From Trichosporon coremiiforme (Eukaryota; Basidiomycota; Tremellomycetes; Trichosporonales; Trichosporonaceae): 64,000 nt of DNA. Below are positions 10,046-20,457 of this stretch, piece after piece. Position numbers and translations under genes: made by a program. The stretch spans positions 124,001-188,000 of the forward strand of contig BCJJ01000017.1 in assembly GCA_039545355.1 (NCBI GenBank), written 5' to 3'. The notes below the pieces were generated by a model. That model ran no database searches. It had not been told where the DNA came from and saw only the letters and a list, made by a program, of their open reading frames with translations. Within the stretch, counting starts at the first letter, position 1; every line of letters begins with the position of its first letter.

Positions 10046-11622
10046 GATGGCAAAGCGGTTTTAATAAGTGAATGCAAAGATGACGAGTGTGTTGGGTGCT
10101 CGCAAAGCAAGAAAGCTAAAGGCTTGAGGCTAGGCTGCGCAGCAGTTGGCTGTTGATAGCGGAGGGGCCGGAGGGGGACAGAGGGAAGGGGGCGGGGCTA
10201 AGGGGCACGTGAAGGGAGGACGTGTGAGGTGTGTGAGCGGCGATGGAGGGTCCGACAGTCGAGAGATGTCGCAGTCGCAGTCGCGGGCAGTGTCCGGTGT
10301 CACGGGGTGTGCTGGTAGAGTCGCAGAGAGAGTCTGGGGCCTAGTTCCCAACCCAGAGTAGCAGTACCTGGAGCCAAGGTAGAGTTTCAGACGACAGACG
10401 GCGGTGCGTGTGGTGGTGGTACCTCAGCGAATGAATGCCGATAAGCGGTGTTGGGTACGTTGCGTGAGGATGGGTGACAGGCTGCGAGGAGAATTCCTTA
10501 GACAGGTCGTGGGCGTAAGCGGGCCAAGCTGAACCGGAACACAGGGAGCAGGGCTACCAGGGATAAAGGAAGCGAGCGGGGGCGCGGTGGGCAGTGGACG
10601 AGGGCGGGGGCGGTGGGGATAACGATGCGATGAAGATTGTTGCGCGCAGTCTTGTCTGGGCTTCGGAATGCTGTTGACACTGGGCGCTGTGGATGCTGAC
10701 CGCCGGGTGAAGCTTTGGTGAAGCTTGAGGTCGTCGTGCGTGGTAGCCAGCGTCAGCGTTGGTGGGTGGGGGCTCAAGCCGAAGGGCGCAGAGCCAGAGG
10801 ACGACCGGATCCTGGACCCAGGACCGACGCACGCGGTGGAGAGCGTCCAGTGTTCTTCCGGCCAGTCAGACAAAGTGTATTAGGGAATTGCTAAGGGTCA
10901 TGAGGGCCGGACAGGGTGCGCAATAGGGGTGTCATTAGGGACATCAATGCGGGCCTTGGGCTGCCTGCGTGCGGGCCGGGCTGCCGATTGGGGGAATGTG
11001 CCTGGCCAACCTGGCTGCCAGACGGGGTGTGCTCGCTGCATCTTTGCTCCTCGCCTTGATCCGTGCTGTACCAGGCATACCGGGCATCTGTGCCCTCCTC
11101 GTCTACCGAGCTTAAAGCCCTTTATGCCCCTGCTGCTTCGCTGGTTGAACATGACCGCTTGTTCCATTGCACGAGGAACAGCCGGTCGCAAATAGAAAAG
11201 ATAACGTTCTTGGCTTTTCCGGTACCCGGCACCAAAGCCCTAATGGCCCCCTAATTTCAAGCTGACGCTGACCACGGCTTGACCTGGCAAGACATCGTGT
11301 CCGTGACATGGTTGTCCGCGGTCACTGCGCCCAGAGCGCAACAAACCATGGCGCCGACCACTGGCTAGCCGCTCAGAGGGGGGTTAGTAGCTGTGCACTG
11401 TGCACTGTGCTTGGCGGTGCGTCGGGCAAATGACCGTTGCTGTACGGTACGTACGCGGCAGCACTGCAGGCGATACGTTGTCTGCTGCGAGGGCCAATGT
11501 GCAATGCTCAATTCGGCGCCAGCTGGGGGCGCAGCAGGCGAAGCGCAGAAAGCGCAGGAAGCGCCTAGGAGCGCAGCATGCGCAGCACACGGCCAATGTA
11601 GATTGGAAGGGCAGACGAGAAG

Positions 11623-11659
11623 CGACTGCGCATTTGTCCAGGTCCCAAATGCGCAGTCG
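11623..11659. repeat. Inverted repeat, 14-bp perfect arms, 9-nt loop
   Basis: Arms CGACTGCGCATTTG (11623-11636) and CAAATGCGCAGTCG (11646-11659) around TCCAGGTCC. The core AAATGCGCAGTCG recurs at 12665-12677. It could be a hairpin or a dimeric protein-binding site. Confidence 0.8.
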
Positions 11660-13644
11660 ATCCCCTTGCCCTGCCTCGAGTCCTTGCCCTGGCCTTCCTT
11701 GCGCCTTGCCCCCTCCCCTTGCATTGGAACCACTGATAACCACCCGTCGTACGTACTTAGTCCTTGCTGTATTCGTGCATTGGGTGTTCGGTTCAAGTTT
11801 GAATTGTAACCTTTTGCCTGCCGCTATGCGCGCTATGCTTGGCTAAGACATGATGCTCATGTTGATCTCGTCGCTCCACGAGCGATTACGCGCTGCACAT
11901 TCAAACGCACATTTCATGCATACGGGGGTCCCCAGCCATTGCCTATCGCGACTGTCTCCAGTCGACCTTTCCTGGAAATTGCCTCATGCCGTAAGTCTAA
12001 ACTATACTCCGCGAGCAAACAAGTAGCAAGTTGGAGTATGTGGCTCTCTCAGACAACCCTGCTGCACGCTGCACCGACATCTCGACCGCTGGCAGTCCCT
12101 TGTACGAGTTCTGGCCACAGCCAAGTCCGGAACGGAGGCCACAAAGTCAGCGTACACCAGTGCAGCTTGTACTGGCTGTTGGCTGCGCCTGCCGTACAGC
12201 GCCAGCGGCTCGTTCCGTCGGACATGAGGCAGGCACAAAGGAACGGCAGGCAGACGAGCACGAAGGGAGAAAGGCAGTCAGGGACGGGCACCAAACATTG
12301 CAGAAATTGCGCCGATGCCCCCTAGGCCGCTTCGGCTGAATCAAGTGCAAGCCCGCGCCTGTGCAGAGCATACAGCGGCGAGATCGCAATCCATCTTTTC
12401 AAGCGAGGGCCCAGAGCTGTCTCTGGAGGAGGCTTGGAGGCTACAGAATCAGATTGAGGCAGATCCATGCGTCCATGAAATGCTGAGCCGGAAGAAAAAA
12501 ATTCGTCTACTTCCAGCGCAGCCCAGCCCACAGCCCCAGCAGCGCAGCAGGTAGTGCGCGCACCCTGCCTCCATGGCGCACTGGCGCCTCCGGCCCGTCC
12601 GGCACTAGAGGTGCACATCCATTCCGCAGTCGTCCAAGAAAGTCTTGTTCTCGTGCCTGGCTCGAAATGCGCAGTCGCTCATCTTCCACCAATCAGCGGC
12701 CTGGAGACTCTTTCCACTCTGCCAGCTCTCCCCGGCGCATGGCTCAGTCTGCCTCCGTACTGCGCAACCCACCAGGCAAGGTGCGAGGCGTTCATGGCCT
12801 GGTTCGCAATGTCTGTGGCGCCTCAAGGTCGTTCGCACCCTTCCCTTCCCTTCAGCCCTGCCGGTTCGCCCTTTGTTCACCCTTAGTCACATCCCTGATG
12901 GCGAACCTGTGGCACACCGTGGCACCCCGGACGGTCTGGTCGTCTGACCATTCCACCCCGTCTAACTGGCCACGAGCTAGCCATGCAAGGTGAAACGGGA
13001 CTGGATAACTGGTTGGACTCGTAACGCCTCCGCCAGCACGACGATGCCTGAGCCTGAACAAGGGAAGTTGTCTGCCCGTCCTGACCAGCGTCCTGATCGA
13101 AACCGGCCAACCTGATCCTGGACCTGGCACGCTGGCTCATAGCCCGGCACACTTGGGTTTGCCTGGAACGAACAACATGGCTTGGGGCGGCGGATCCTGC
13201 TCTCCGCCCTCGATCCCCATCTCGCCTCACGGCTGCACACGGCACTCAAGCTTACAACGCAACAATAGCGCGGCGCACGCGGCACGTCTCCCATGAATTC
13301 GAGGGAGCGGCGCCACCCCGGCCATCCCGGTCGCCCCGGCTTGTTGGTTCGCACTCCTGCAGGATGCAGGACGAACAAGAGCACAAAAGAACACAGGCAG
13401 GGGGTTACAGCCAATCGCGACGAGATCCCCATGCAACCAGCTCTGCTGCATGGAAACCACGAGACGAGCGAGACGAACTGAGGCAAGCGGAGGCAAAATC
13501 TGCACAGACAGACGTCTTCCTGGTGAAGGTGAGGGACCAGAATGAAAGGAGTGCAGGATGCGAGGCCAGATCTCGAGAGCGAGGAGGCGAGGCGAGGCGA
13601 AGGTCACGAAGATCCGAGATATGATCCGGTCTCAAGCTGACAAA

Positions 13645-13650
13645 CACGTG
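13645..13650. promoter_or_regulatory. CACGTG E-box, about 1.1 kb before the MTHFR gene
   Basis: Perfect CACGTG palindrome. In other fungi Cbf1 binds this site at sulfur and methionine genes. Linking it to the downstream gene is inference, and the distance is large. Confidence 0.3.
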
Positions 13651-13908
13651 AAAGCACCGCTTGTCCGTTATCTATATGAATGCAATGCCCTGTCGTGCTT
13701 GCCGTGGATTTGCCGGATCCGTGCAAGAAGTCACAGAAGCATCTGATAACTGCGATCGATCAATCTGCGACAACACTACTCTCCCGACCCACCCGCATCT
13801 GCACGTCCTCCGTCTCACCTCCACTTCTGGGTTATATTGAGTGCACACGCTGTGAGCTGTGAGGGTCATTCCGATGCGGCGCACTCGGTTCGGAATCATA
13901 GTGAGCAA

Positions 13909-13914
13909 CACGTG
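13909..13914. promoter_or_regulatory. CACGTG E-box, about 850 bp before the MTHFR gene
   Basis: The wider sequence ACACGTGA is close to the TCACGTGA consensus of Cbf1 at yeast MET genes. It is the nearest such site to the methylenetetrahydrofolate reductase start. Binding is inferred only. Confidence 0.35.
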
Positions 13915-14759
13915 ATGGCGACATTGGTCTGGGCTGCCTTCATTGGCTGTCGAATGGGCCCTTGCACAAATCCCGGTCCAGCTCGTCCGTTCTTGTCTAC
14001 CAGCTAGTCGCCGCGGCTTAGGCCAGCTCATGTGTGCGGCGAGGCAGTCTGTATTATAGGCCGGACGCAAAGCACACGCTCAGTCTGACGACAGTGACAG
14101 CGAGGAAGACGCTTCAGAAGCAACCAGAAACCGGATGCACACAGCGCAGCAAGCAGAAGCAAGAGTAGATCCTCCACGCACGCAGATGTGGCCCCAGGCC
14201 CGCCCTATGGCCCTCCCTACCGCCCCTGACACGATGGAGCTCGATCGAGCGGAGGCCCCGGTGCGAACGACGGCTACGGTGGAATGGGCGGGGGCAAATG
14301 TACTCCTTCACGTGGGGCGCCCCCGCGTCAAGACGAGTCGATAGCCAACCACGGCCGAGTACCTAGCGTGCTATCGGCTCATCCGGCGACTTATTCTCCA
14401 GAGGCACGCACCATACACCACCCACCAGAGCCTACCCGGCTGTCTACTGGACGTCGACTCGGACCAGCAAAGTCGGAAAATCGACCTCCCACCACCCTCG
14501 ACCTTGCCTTTGCTCTTACTACTCTTCCACCGTCTCAAAACCCGTCAGACACACGGCAGCCCCCCACATCCCTCTGACGAACGGCCGAGCTACGACCTGA
14601 TACCACCGTCTCCTCGATCGCTCCGCGCGCTCACGTAGGCGATACCAGACCAAACGAAACAGACGAGCCTGTCACCCACACACGTTCCATTACTCCGCTC
14701 CGCACCACGCACCCCCACACCACGCACTACCAACCTGACCACCCACTGAACGAGCTACC

Positions 14760-16716
14760 ATGAAGATCACTGACAAGCTCGCCAAGGCCGAGCGCGAGGG
14801 CCGCCCCTTCTGGAGCTTTGAGTACTTCCCCCCCCGCACTGCGCAGGTGAGTGGCAGCAGCCAAACTAGTTGCTCGGAGGCCGAGTCATCGTCCGATGGC
14901 CGTGATTGTAACGTGGCGCCGCTTGCGCTCCTTTGGCGTCGGGCATGAGCACGCCACCCACGTTCTGGCACTTCTGGCAGCTAGCAGGGAAAGAACAGCG
15001 TGACTGACAGGTGCGCAGGGTCTGCAGAACCTTTATGACCGTATCGAGCGCATGCGCAACCTTGGTCCCGAGTTCATCGACATTACCTGGGGTGCCGGCG
15101 GCAAGAATGCCGACCTGACCTCGTCGCTGGTGCAGGTGTGCCAGGAGACGATCGGCATCGAGACTTGCATGCACCTGACCTGCACTGAGATGCCGAAGGA
15201 GAAGGTCGAGTGGGCTCTGGCGCAGGCGAAGCAGTTCGGATGCCAGAACATCCTCGCTCTCCGCGGCGACCCGCCCGCGGGCTCGTCAACCTGGAAGCCG
15301 ACACCGGGCGGTTTCGTCCACGCCGTCGACCTCGTCAAGTACATTCATAAGGAGTACCCTGGCGACTTCTGTGTTGCCGTCGCTGGCTTCCCCGATGGAC
15401 ACCCCGAGACGCCGCAGACGCCCGAGGGACACCACCAGGAGATGCTCTGGCTCAAGGAGAAGGTCGACGCCGGCGCCGACTTCATCTTCACGCAGATGTT
15501 CTACGACGTCGACATCCTCTTCAAGTGGGTCAAGGAGGTGCGCTCCTACGGTATCACCGTCCCGATCGTCCCCGGCATCATGCCGATTCAGAACTGGCAG
15601 AAATTCCAGACCTGGGTTCAGCGCGAGAACATCAAGGTCCCCGAGCACTGGTACGAGGCCCTGAACCCCGTCAAGGGCGACGACGAGCAGGTGCGCGCGG
15701 TCGGCACCAAGCTCGTCGGCGAGATGTGCCGCGCCATCCTCGCCAACGAGGAGTGCGGCATTAAGGGTCTGCACGTCTACACCCTCAACCTCGAGAAGGG
15801 AGCGCGCATGCTGCTCGAGGAGCTCGGGATGAACCCGAACCGTGAGCAGGTCGCGCCGCTGCCGTGGCGCCCCTCCCTCGCGGCCAACAGGAGGCAGGAG
15901 AGCATCCGCCCCATCTTCTGGGCGAACCGTGTCGAGTCGTACCTCTCGCGCACGAGCGACTGGGACGAGTTCCCGAACGGACGTTGGGGTGACTCGCGCT
16001 CTCCCGCCTACGGTGACCTGGACGGTTACCCCGTCGCGATCAATGTGCAGCGCGCCGACGCCGAGTCTCTCTGGGGCACGCCCACGACCGAGGCGGACGT
16101 GCGCGACCTCTTCTCGCGCTTCTGTCGCGGCGAGCTGAAGAAGCTGCCCTGGTCCTCGCAGCCGCCTGCCAGCGAGACGAGCATCATCTCCGAGAACCTG
16201 ATCAAGATGAACGAGCGCGGATACCTCACCATCAACTCGCAGCCCGCCGTCGACGGCGCCCCCTCCGACGACAAGGTGCACGGCTGGGGACCGGCCGGCG
16301 GATACGTGTACCAGAAGGCGTACCTCGAGTTCTTCGTGCGCCCCGAGCTGCTCTCCCAGCTCATCAAGCGCATCGAGCGCGACCCCCGCATCACCTACTA
16401 CGCCGTCAACAAGCAGGGAGACCTGCGCACCAACACGCACTCCGAGGGCCCTAACGCGGTCACGTGGGGTGTGTTCCCGGGCAAGGAGATTGTGCAGCCA
16501 ACGATCGTCGAGGCCGTCTCGTTCATTGCGTGGAAGGACGAGGCGTTTGAGCTCGGCAACCAGTGGGCCAACCTCTACCCCGAGGGCTCCGAGTCGAACA
16601 AGCTCATCCGCAAGATCATGGACGAGAGCTACCTCGTCAATATTGTCGCCAACGACTTCAAGGACGGTCTCGCCATCTTTGAGCCGTTCCTGCTCGACCA
16701 GCCCATCGACGCTTAA
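14760..16716 (+). CDS. MET13: Methylenetetrahydrofolate reductase
   Basis: Flavoenzyme reducing 5,10-methylene-THF to 5-methyl-THF, the methyl donor for methionine synthesis. Exon 1 is 14760-14846, the intron 14847-15018 (172 nt, phase 0) and exon 2 is 15019-16716, giving 594 aa, close to the 600 aa of yeast Met13. The N-terminal FAD-binding barrel shows SFEYFPPRT at the exon 1 end, then FIDITWGAGG, MHLTCTEM, ILALRGDPP, FCVAVAGFPDGHPE, DAGADFIFTQMFYD and VPIVPGIMPIQ. The C-terminal regulatory half begins after about residue 300, with WGTPTTEADV, the YLTINSQPAVDG stretch and VTWGVFPGKEIVQPT. The upstream region carries two CACGTG boxes. Met13 rather than Met12 is judged from length and the compact linker. 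Confidence 0.95.
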
Positions 16717-17541
16717 CCGCGCGAGCTCGAGCCCACGGCGAGAGTGCGAGAAGCGAGCGCTGGTCTATCCCGAATCACTTCTCACCCCCTCACCGTTCAA
16801 CTCACGACTCAACAACTAAAAACGTAAGGCTGCCCCAGCCAAGGCTCAACCCATACCATTCTTCCGGCATACCCAAACATCACACGACATATACCCACAC
16901 TCAACGTTAAATTGCAATACTTGTCCAACCAATATTTGTAGACCCATCATCTTGGTCACTTGAAATCTTATCTCAGCTCTGAAGAAGAAGTATACGAAGT
17001 ATGACCATCACCATTGTTCCCAACAACAAAGCGCAAAAGAGGTTCAACTCCTCCCCATTTTAAACCTCCCCATAGTATCAATAGAAATCATTATGCATGC
17101 AGTATCCACTATCAAATGAGCGGGGGCTGAGCGAAGCGGGGGCGGAGCCAGGGCGGAACACACGTCGGCGGCTGGCAGAGGAGGCACACGGAGTGTGGAG
17201 GGTCGGATGTAGCGGGGGAGCGCCGACAGTCGACGGTCGACGGTACCGAGCATCGGAGTGTCGACACGTCCATGCGTCCACTCAGACATTCCGCAACTCG
17301 GCCAACTCCCCTCGCGCCGATCATCTGCGCCCCTGCCGTCCCCTGTATTCGCTCCGTCTCTCGCCCCTGCGGCGCGTCGGCGCTCGCTCCCGCCTCCCCC
17401 TCCCCTCGCCCCTTCGACTCCCAATCACCCCCTCCGTCTTCGAACCCTCGTCTCTGCACCAATACGCCACCAATCGTCTCCAAACCCAGCACGTTCGCAA
17501 GCCCACGCGCCGGGGAGGTGCACAGGCGTCGAATGACGGCG
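16717..17541. other. Downstream region of the MTHFR gene
   Basis: About 0.8 kb: the 3' UTR of the reductase gene (A/T-richer, 16850-17100), then GC-rich DNA leading to the tRNA cluster. No supported gene. Confidence 0.4.
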
Positions 17542-17630
17542 GCCTCGTTATATCAGTCGGTAGATAGTGTGACTCTTAGTCTCTATGCCGATAGATCACA
17601 CAGTCATGGGTTCGAGCCCCATACGAGGCT
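17542..17630 (+). tRNA. tRNA-Lys (CTT), with intron
   Basis: Identical in exons and 16-nt intron to the gene at 3886-3974, on the opposite strand. A pol III terminator TTTTT lies at 17633-17637. The first 14 bases after the acceptor arm (TTGTTTTTGGCTCC) are also shared with that copy, so the duplication reaches slightly beyond the gene. Confidence 0.93.
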
Positions 17631-18212
17631 TGTTTTTGGCTCCCTACTACTCCTGTGGGTCGTGATAAAGAACGCTGACAGAGGTAGAGGTGTCGCTGGG
17701 GTTGGACAGTGGTCTGGGAGGTATCGGTACGAGAACGGAGGAGGAAGAAGGGAGACAGGATACGTGAAGATGGGAAGGCAGGGCGGCGGAGTTCGGATGC
17801 GCCGAGGAATGGTTCGAGTGCGGGAGGCTGTCGGGTGGAGCGTACTGTTCAGACAGGCGGGGATGGTCAGAGCACAGCGATACGGAAGGTCGTGGATTGG
17901 CGGCACACGAGGAAGTTGACGAGGCTCGGGGAGCCGGACAGAAAGGCGAGGCTGGGCACCCGCACTCTTCTGCCTCGCCATGCCTTGTCCTCCTTATCGC
18001 CCTGCTCTGCACAATGCACCAGCTGCCCAGGCTTCCCGCTAGCGCCCTCAGCCTCGCTTTGCGACACACCACACACCCGCAGAACCACAAGTGCCACACT
18101 CACCCAACCACCCCCACAAATCATCCCCCTTCCTTCCCCATCTCATTTCTCCGGTCGTCCAGCACTCCAAACATCCTTACGCGTCCTCAAAAGCATCTTG
18201 AGAGCAACAAAA
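17631..18212. other. Spacer between tRNA-Lys and tRNA-Arg
   Basis: About 580 bp with no supported gene. Confidence 0.4.
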
Positions 18213-18318
18213 AGGTCACGACGGGGATCGAACCCGCAATCTCCTGATGAACGTCTTCTCAAGCTCTCGAAAGAGCCGCGAGTCGTAGTCAGACGCCTTG
18301 CCATTGGGCCACGCGACC
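18213..18318 (-). tRNA. tRNA-Arg (ACG), with long intron
   Basis: Acceptor arms GGTCGCG and CGTGACC pair with one G-T. The D arm contains GGCCCAATGGC and the T arm GCGGG-TTCGATC-CCCGT. The anticodon stem TCTGA/TCAGG encloses CTACGA, giving ACG. About 34 extra bases, GC-rich and able to form an internal hairpin (GCTCTTTCGAGAGC), follow base 37 as an intron. The coding-strand T run at 18213-18209 supplies the pol III stop. Confidence 0.88.
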
Positions 18319-18886
18319 AATGGTGTCTCTCCTCTGGGGTGGGATATGAGCGTACCTGCGGGCCGGCGAACCCCACAAGGCTCCTACGCATCCTAGTGTG
18401 TCCTGACGTGTGCTGGAAGGGAAGGTGGAAAGGCAGAGAGACAGGGGACGAGAAGACCAAGGCGGGGGGGAAACGGAGAAATAGCGGATATTTGTGGAGT
18501 TGATTGGTTGATTCGGCGCCGCTGACGCCGTCTCCTCCATTGTCCCCACGTCTACGTCGCTTGCCACTCTACGCATCTCAGCGGTTGACGCTGCTCTCTC
18601 AGAGTAGGACTGGGTGATCGCGGAGGTCGTCGAGAATGAAGAGGACATTGCCCATGCTAGTGAGATCTGGGTGCCATAGTCCCCCACTCCATGGTCAGCT
18701 CTCCCCCCTCGTCACAATTCCGCCTCTTAACAACGATGCTTCATTCCTGGGGTTTCAATGTCTGCGGCCTTGCAGCAGCAAGTGTTACCCCACCATCTCC
18801 ACCCCTCAATAAGCCTTCATCCCCGTGCAACGCCGCCAGACCCGCGGCAGGCCGATCTCCGATGATGAGATCACCAAACAGATCCG
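18319..18886. other. Spacer between tRNA-Arg and tRNA-Thr
   Basis: About 570 bp. A minus-strand ORF here runs into the tRNA-Arg gene and has no family features, so I do not call it. Confidence 0.4.
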
Positions 18887-18984
18887 GCCTTCTTAGTTCA
18901 GTGGCTAGAATTTTCCACTAGTAGTGTTCTCCTTTCGAGAGACTTGCTATGGAACGGTCACCCGTTCGATTCGGGTAGAAGGCA
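18887..18984 (+). tRNA. tRNA-Thr (AGT), with intron
   Basis: Acceptor arms GCCTTCT and AGAAGGC, discriminator A, T arm ACCCG-TTCGATT-CGGGT. The anticodon stem TTCCA/TGGAA encloses CTAGTA, giving AGT. About 25 intron bases follow, including a small hairpin (TCTCCTTTCGAGAGA). The nearest T run is at 19029-19033, 45 nt downstream. Confidence 0.85.
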
Positions 18985-19414
18985 GATCAGATGGTTGGAG
19001 CGAGGGAGAGATCCTGAGTTACGACCCCTTTTTCTGCCCCGAAAGGCGTGCGGGTATCGACGACGAGAAGGGTGGACGGGAGTGATGAGCGTTGGCTAGA
19101 TGGGGCATCTGGTCCGAAATCGAGGCGGCCAGACTACGGGCAAGGTCCATGGCAATGTTGCTCAACGCTCCTAGGCGGCGGCTTGTTGTTCTCGTTGAGC
19201 TTGAAGCAGAAGGAGTCGGCCTCTTTGAACCAATCACGCTGCCACACCGATCCTCCCGGTCACTGCCCAGTTTCACTCTTCCGGAAGTCTATCTTCATCC
19301 TCAACTGACAACTTTTGCAACGCCTGAGCGTATCGCGGACTCATCGACATCGACAGCACCGCGATGCAGGCATCAGCGTCTACGCTCCGTCGCCAACAAG
19401 CGCCTACGAGCAAC
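18985..19414. other. Spacer between tRNA-Thr and tRNA-Lys
   Basis: 430 bp, no supported gene. It holds the distant T run (19029-19033) that may end the tRNA-Thr transcript. Confidence 0.4.
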
Positions 19415-19505
19415 GCCTCGTTATATCAGTCGGTAGATAGTGTGACTCTTACGCAATACAAGCCGATTGATCACACAGTCATGGGTTCGAGCCCCATACG
19501 AGGCT
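19415..19505 (+). tRNA. tRNA-Lys (CTT), different intron
   Basis: Mature sequence is the same as the other two tRNA-Lys genes, base for base where compared. The intron after base 37 is 18 nt (starting CGCAATACAAG) and shares only a short GCCGAT core with the 16-nt intron of the other copies. TTTTT follows at 19509-19513. Confidence 0.92.
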
Positions 19506-19523
19506 CTCTTTTTCATCCCTGAC

Positions 19524-19548
19524 CTCTCTCTCTCTCTCTCTCTCTCTG
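19524..19548. repeat. (CT)n microsatellite
   Basis: About 12 uninterrupted CT units just after the tRNA-Lys terminator. Confidence 0.9.
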
Positions 19549-20457
19549 AGGTGAGGGATGTTTTTAACGTCTAGGGAGAAGTGGATTCGGCGGTGCAGTG
19601 TTGGGTGGAGGAGAGCCAAGTGCCACTGTCTGGAAGGGCGCACTAGCCGGGCTGGTGCGCGGGCGCTTGTGGGAAAGTCAAGCGCGTGAGAGATTGCGAC
19701 GGCGGGTGCCTGGACTTAGCGGTGGATGTTAAGGGGTGGGGTCGGATACGATAAGGTGGCCACGTCCGATCAGCCGGAACGTCATGCCATACCAGCCAGC
19801 CATAGCAGGCGCGTCCGCGGAACGCGCCCTGGCCGCCTGGCCACTGGGTGGGCGCCATACCACATACCGCAAGGGCACGAGGCGCGATCACTCTTGCATT
19901 CATGGCGTCCATGGCGCTGCCGGTTACGCTTCGATGCACTCTATCTGCTCTTCTCTATCTCTCTACCTCTTTCATACCTTCGTCCTTCCCCCCTCCCGCC
20001 TTCCTTCTCCGTCGACCAGCACAGGCGAGCGTTCTCCGTCTGCTCTTCCCCGCCTGTCGCCGACAAACGTCTGTCCGAGTGTTCTTCTCCAGTGTGCGAC
20101 AACCCTCGAGTCGAGTCCGCCCTACACTTTTACTTCTCGACTTCTGTGTCACCTGAATTCGCCGAGCTCGATTTTCAGATTCACCCCCCTTCCGTCCCTC
20201 CATCCGCTGCCCGCTGCTCATCGCGAACCAAGAAGCCTCTTCAGCGGCCCGCGCTCGAGCTCCTCCATCCGTCCGGGCCCCTTCCTCCGTGGCTGCACGC
20301 CTTCGCTGTCCCCCCCAACCAGCTTGCTGACGTCGAGTCAGCAGGGCCTAGTGTTTGAGCAGCCGCGCAAGCCTGTACGCCTCTGCACGCCTCTGACGCG
20401 CTGCCTTTACGACTACACGTCCACACGCCCTACGACCACGCGCACGCTGCTGACGAG
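19549..20457. other. Upstream region of the promethin-like gene
   Basis: About 0.9 kb. From about 19940 the DNA is strongly pyrimidine-rich with long CTCTAT/CCTTCC runs, as in fungal promoters and 5' leaders. ORFs across it are low-complexity readings of that tract. Confidence 0.4.

Larger units (their letters stand above)
10046..14759. other. 4.7-kb stretch with no convincing gene
   Basis: Many short ORFs overlap on both strands, but none shows a family motif, splice-linked partners or the codon bias of neighbouring genes. Visible items are a 14-bp inverted repeat (11623-11659) with a third half-copy at 12665-12677, a GCGCAG-rich patch near 11525-11590, and three CACGTG sites (10206, 13645, 13909). 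The last few hundred bases should be the promoter and leader of the methylenetetrahydrofolate reductase gene. I see no transposon terminal repeats or reverse-transcriptase motifs. Confidence 0.5.

Noticed and set aside
10424..10873. 149-aa minus-strand ORF
   Set aside because: Pro/Ser/Thr/His-rich reading of non-coding DNA, with overlapping ORFs in other frames of equal quality.
12315..12554. 79-aa plus-strand ORF in the gene-empty stretch
   Set aside because: Composition is not absurd, but there are no homology features, no clear promoter and no splice-linked partner.
10046..14759. Transposon remnant in the gene-empty stretch
   Set aside because: No terminal repeats, target-site duplications, or transposase, integrase or reverse-transcriptase motifs found by eye. 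The one inverted repeat is too short and isolated.
15286..16440. 384-aa ORF opposite the MTHFR gene
   Set aside because: Antisense shadow of a well-conserved enzyme, biased to Val/Leu/Asp/Gly/Arg.
18289..18687. 132-aa minus-strand ORF
   Set aside because: Runs through the 5' part of the tRNA-Arg gene and shows no family features.
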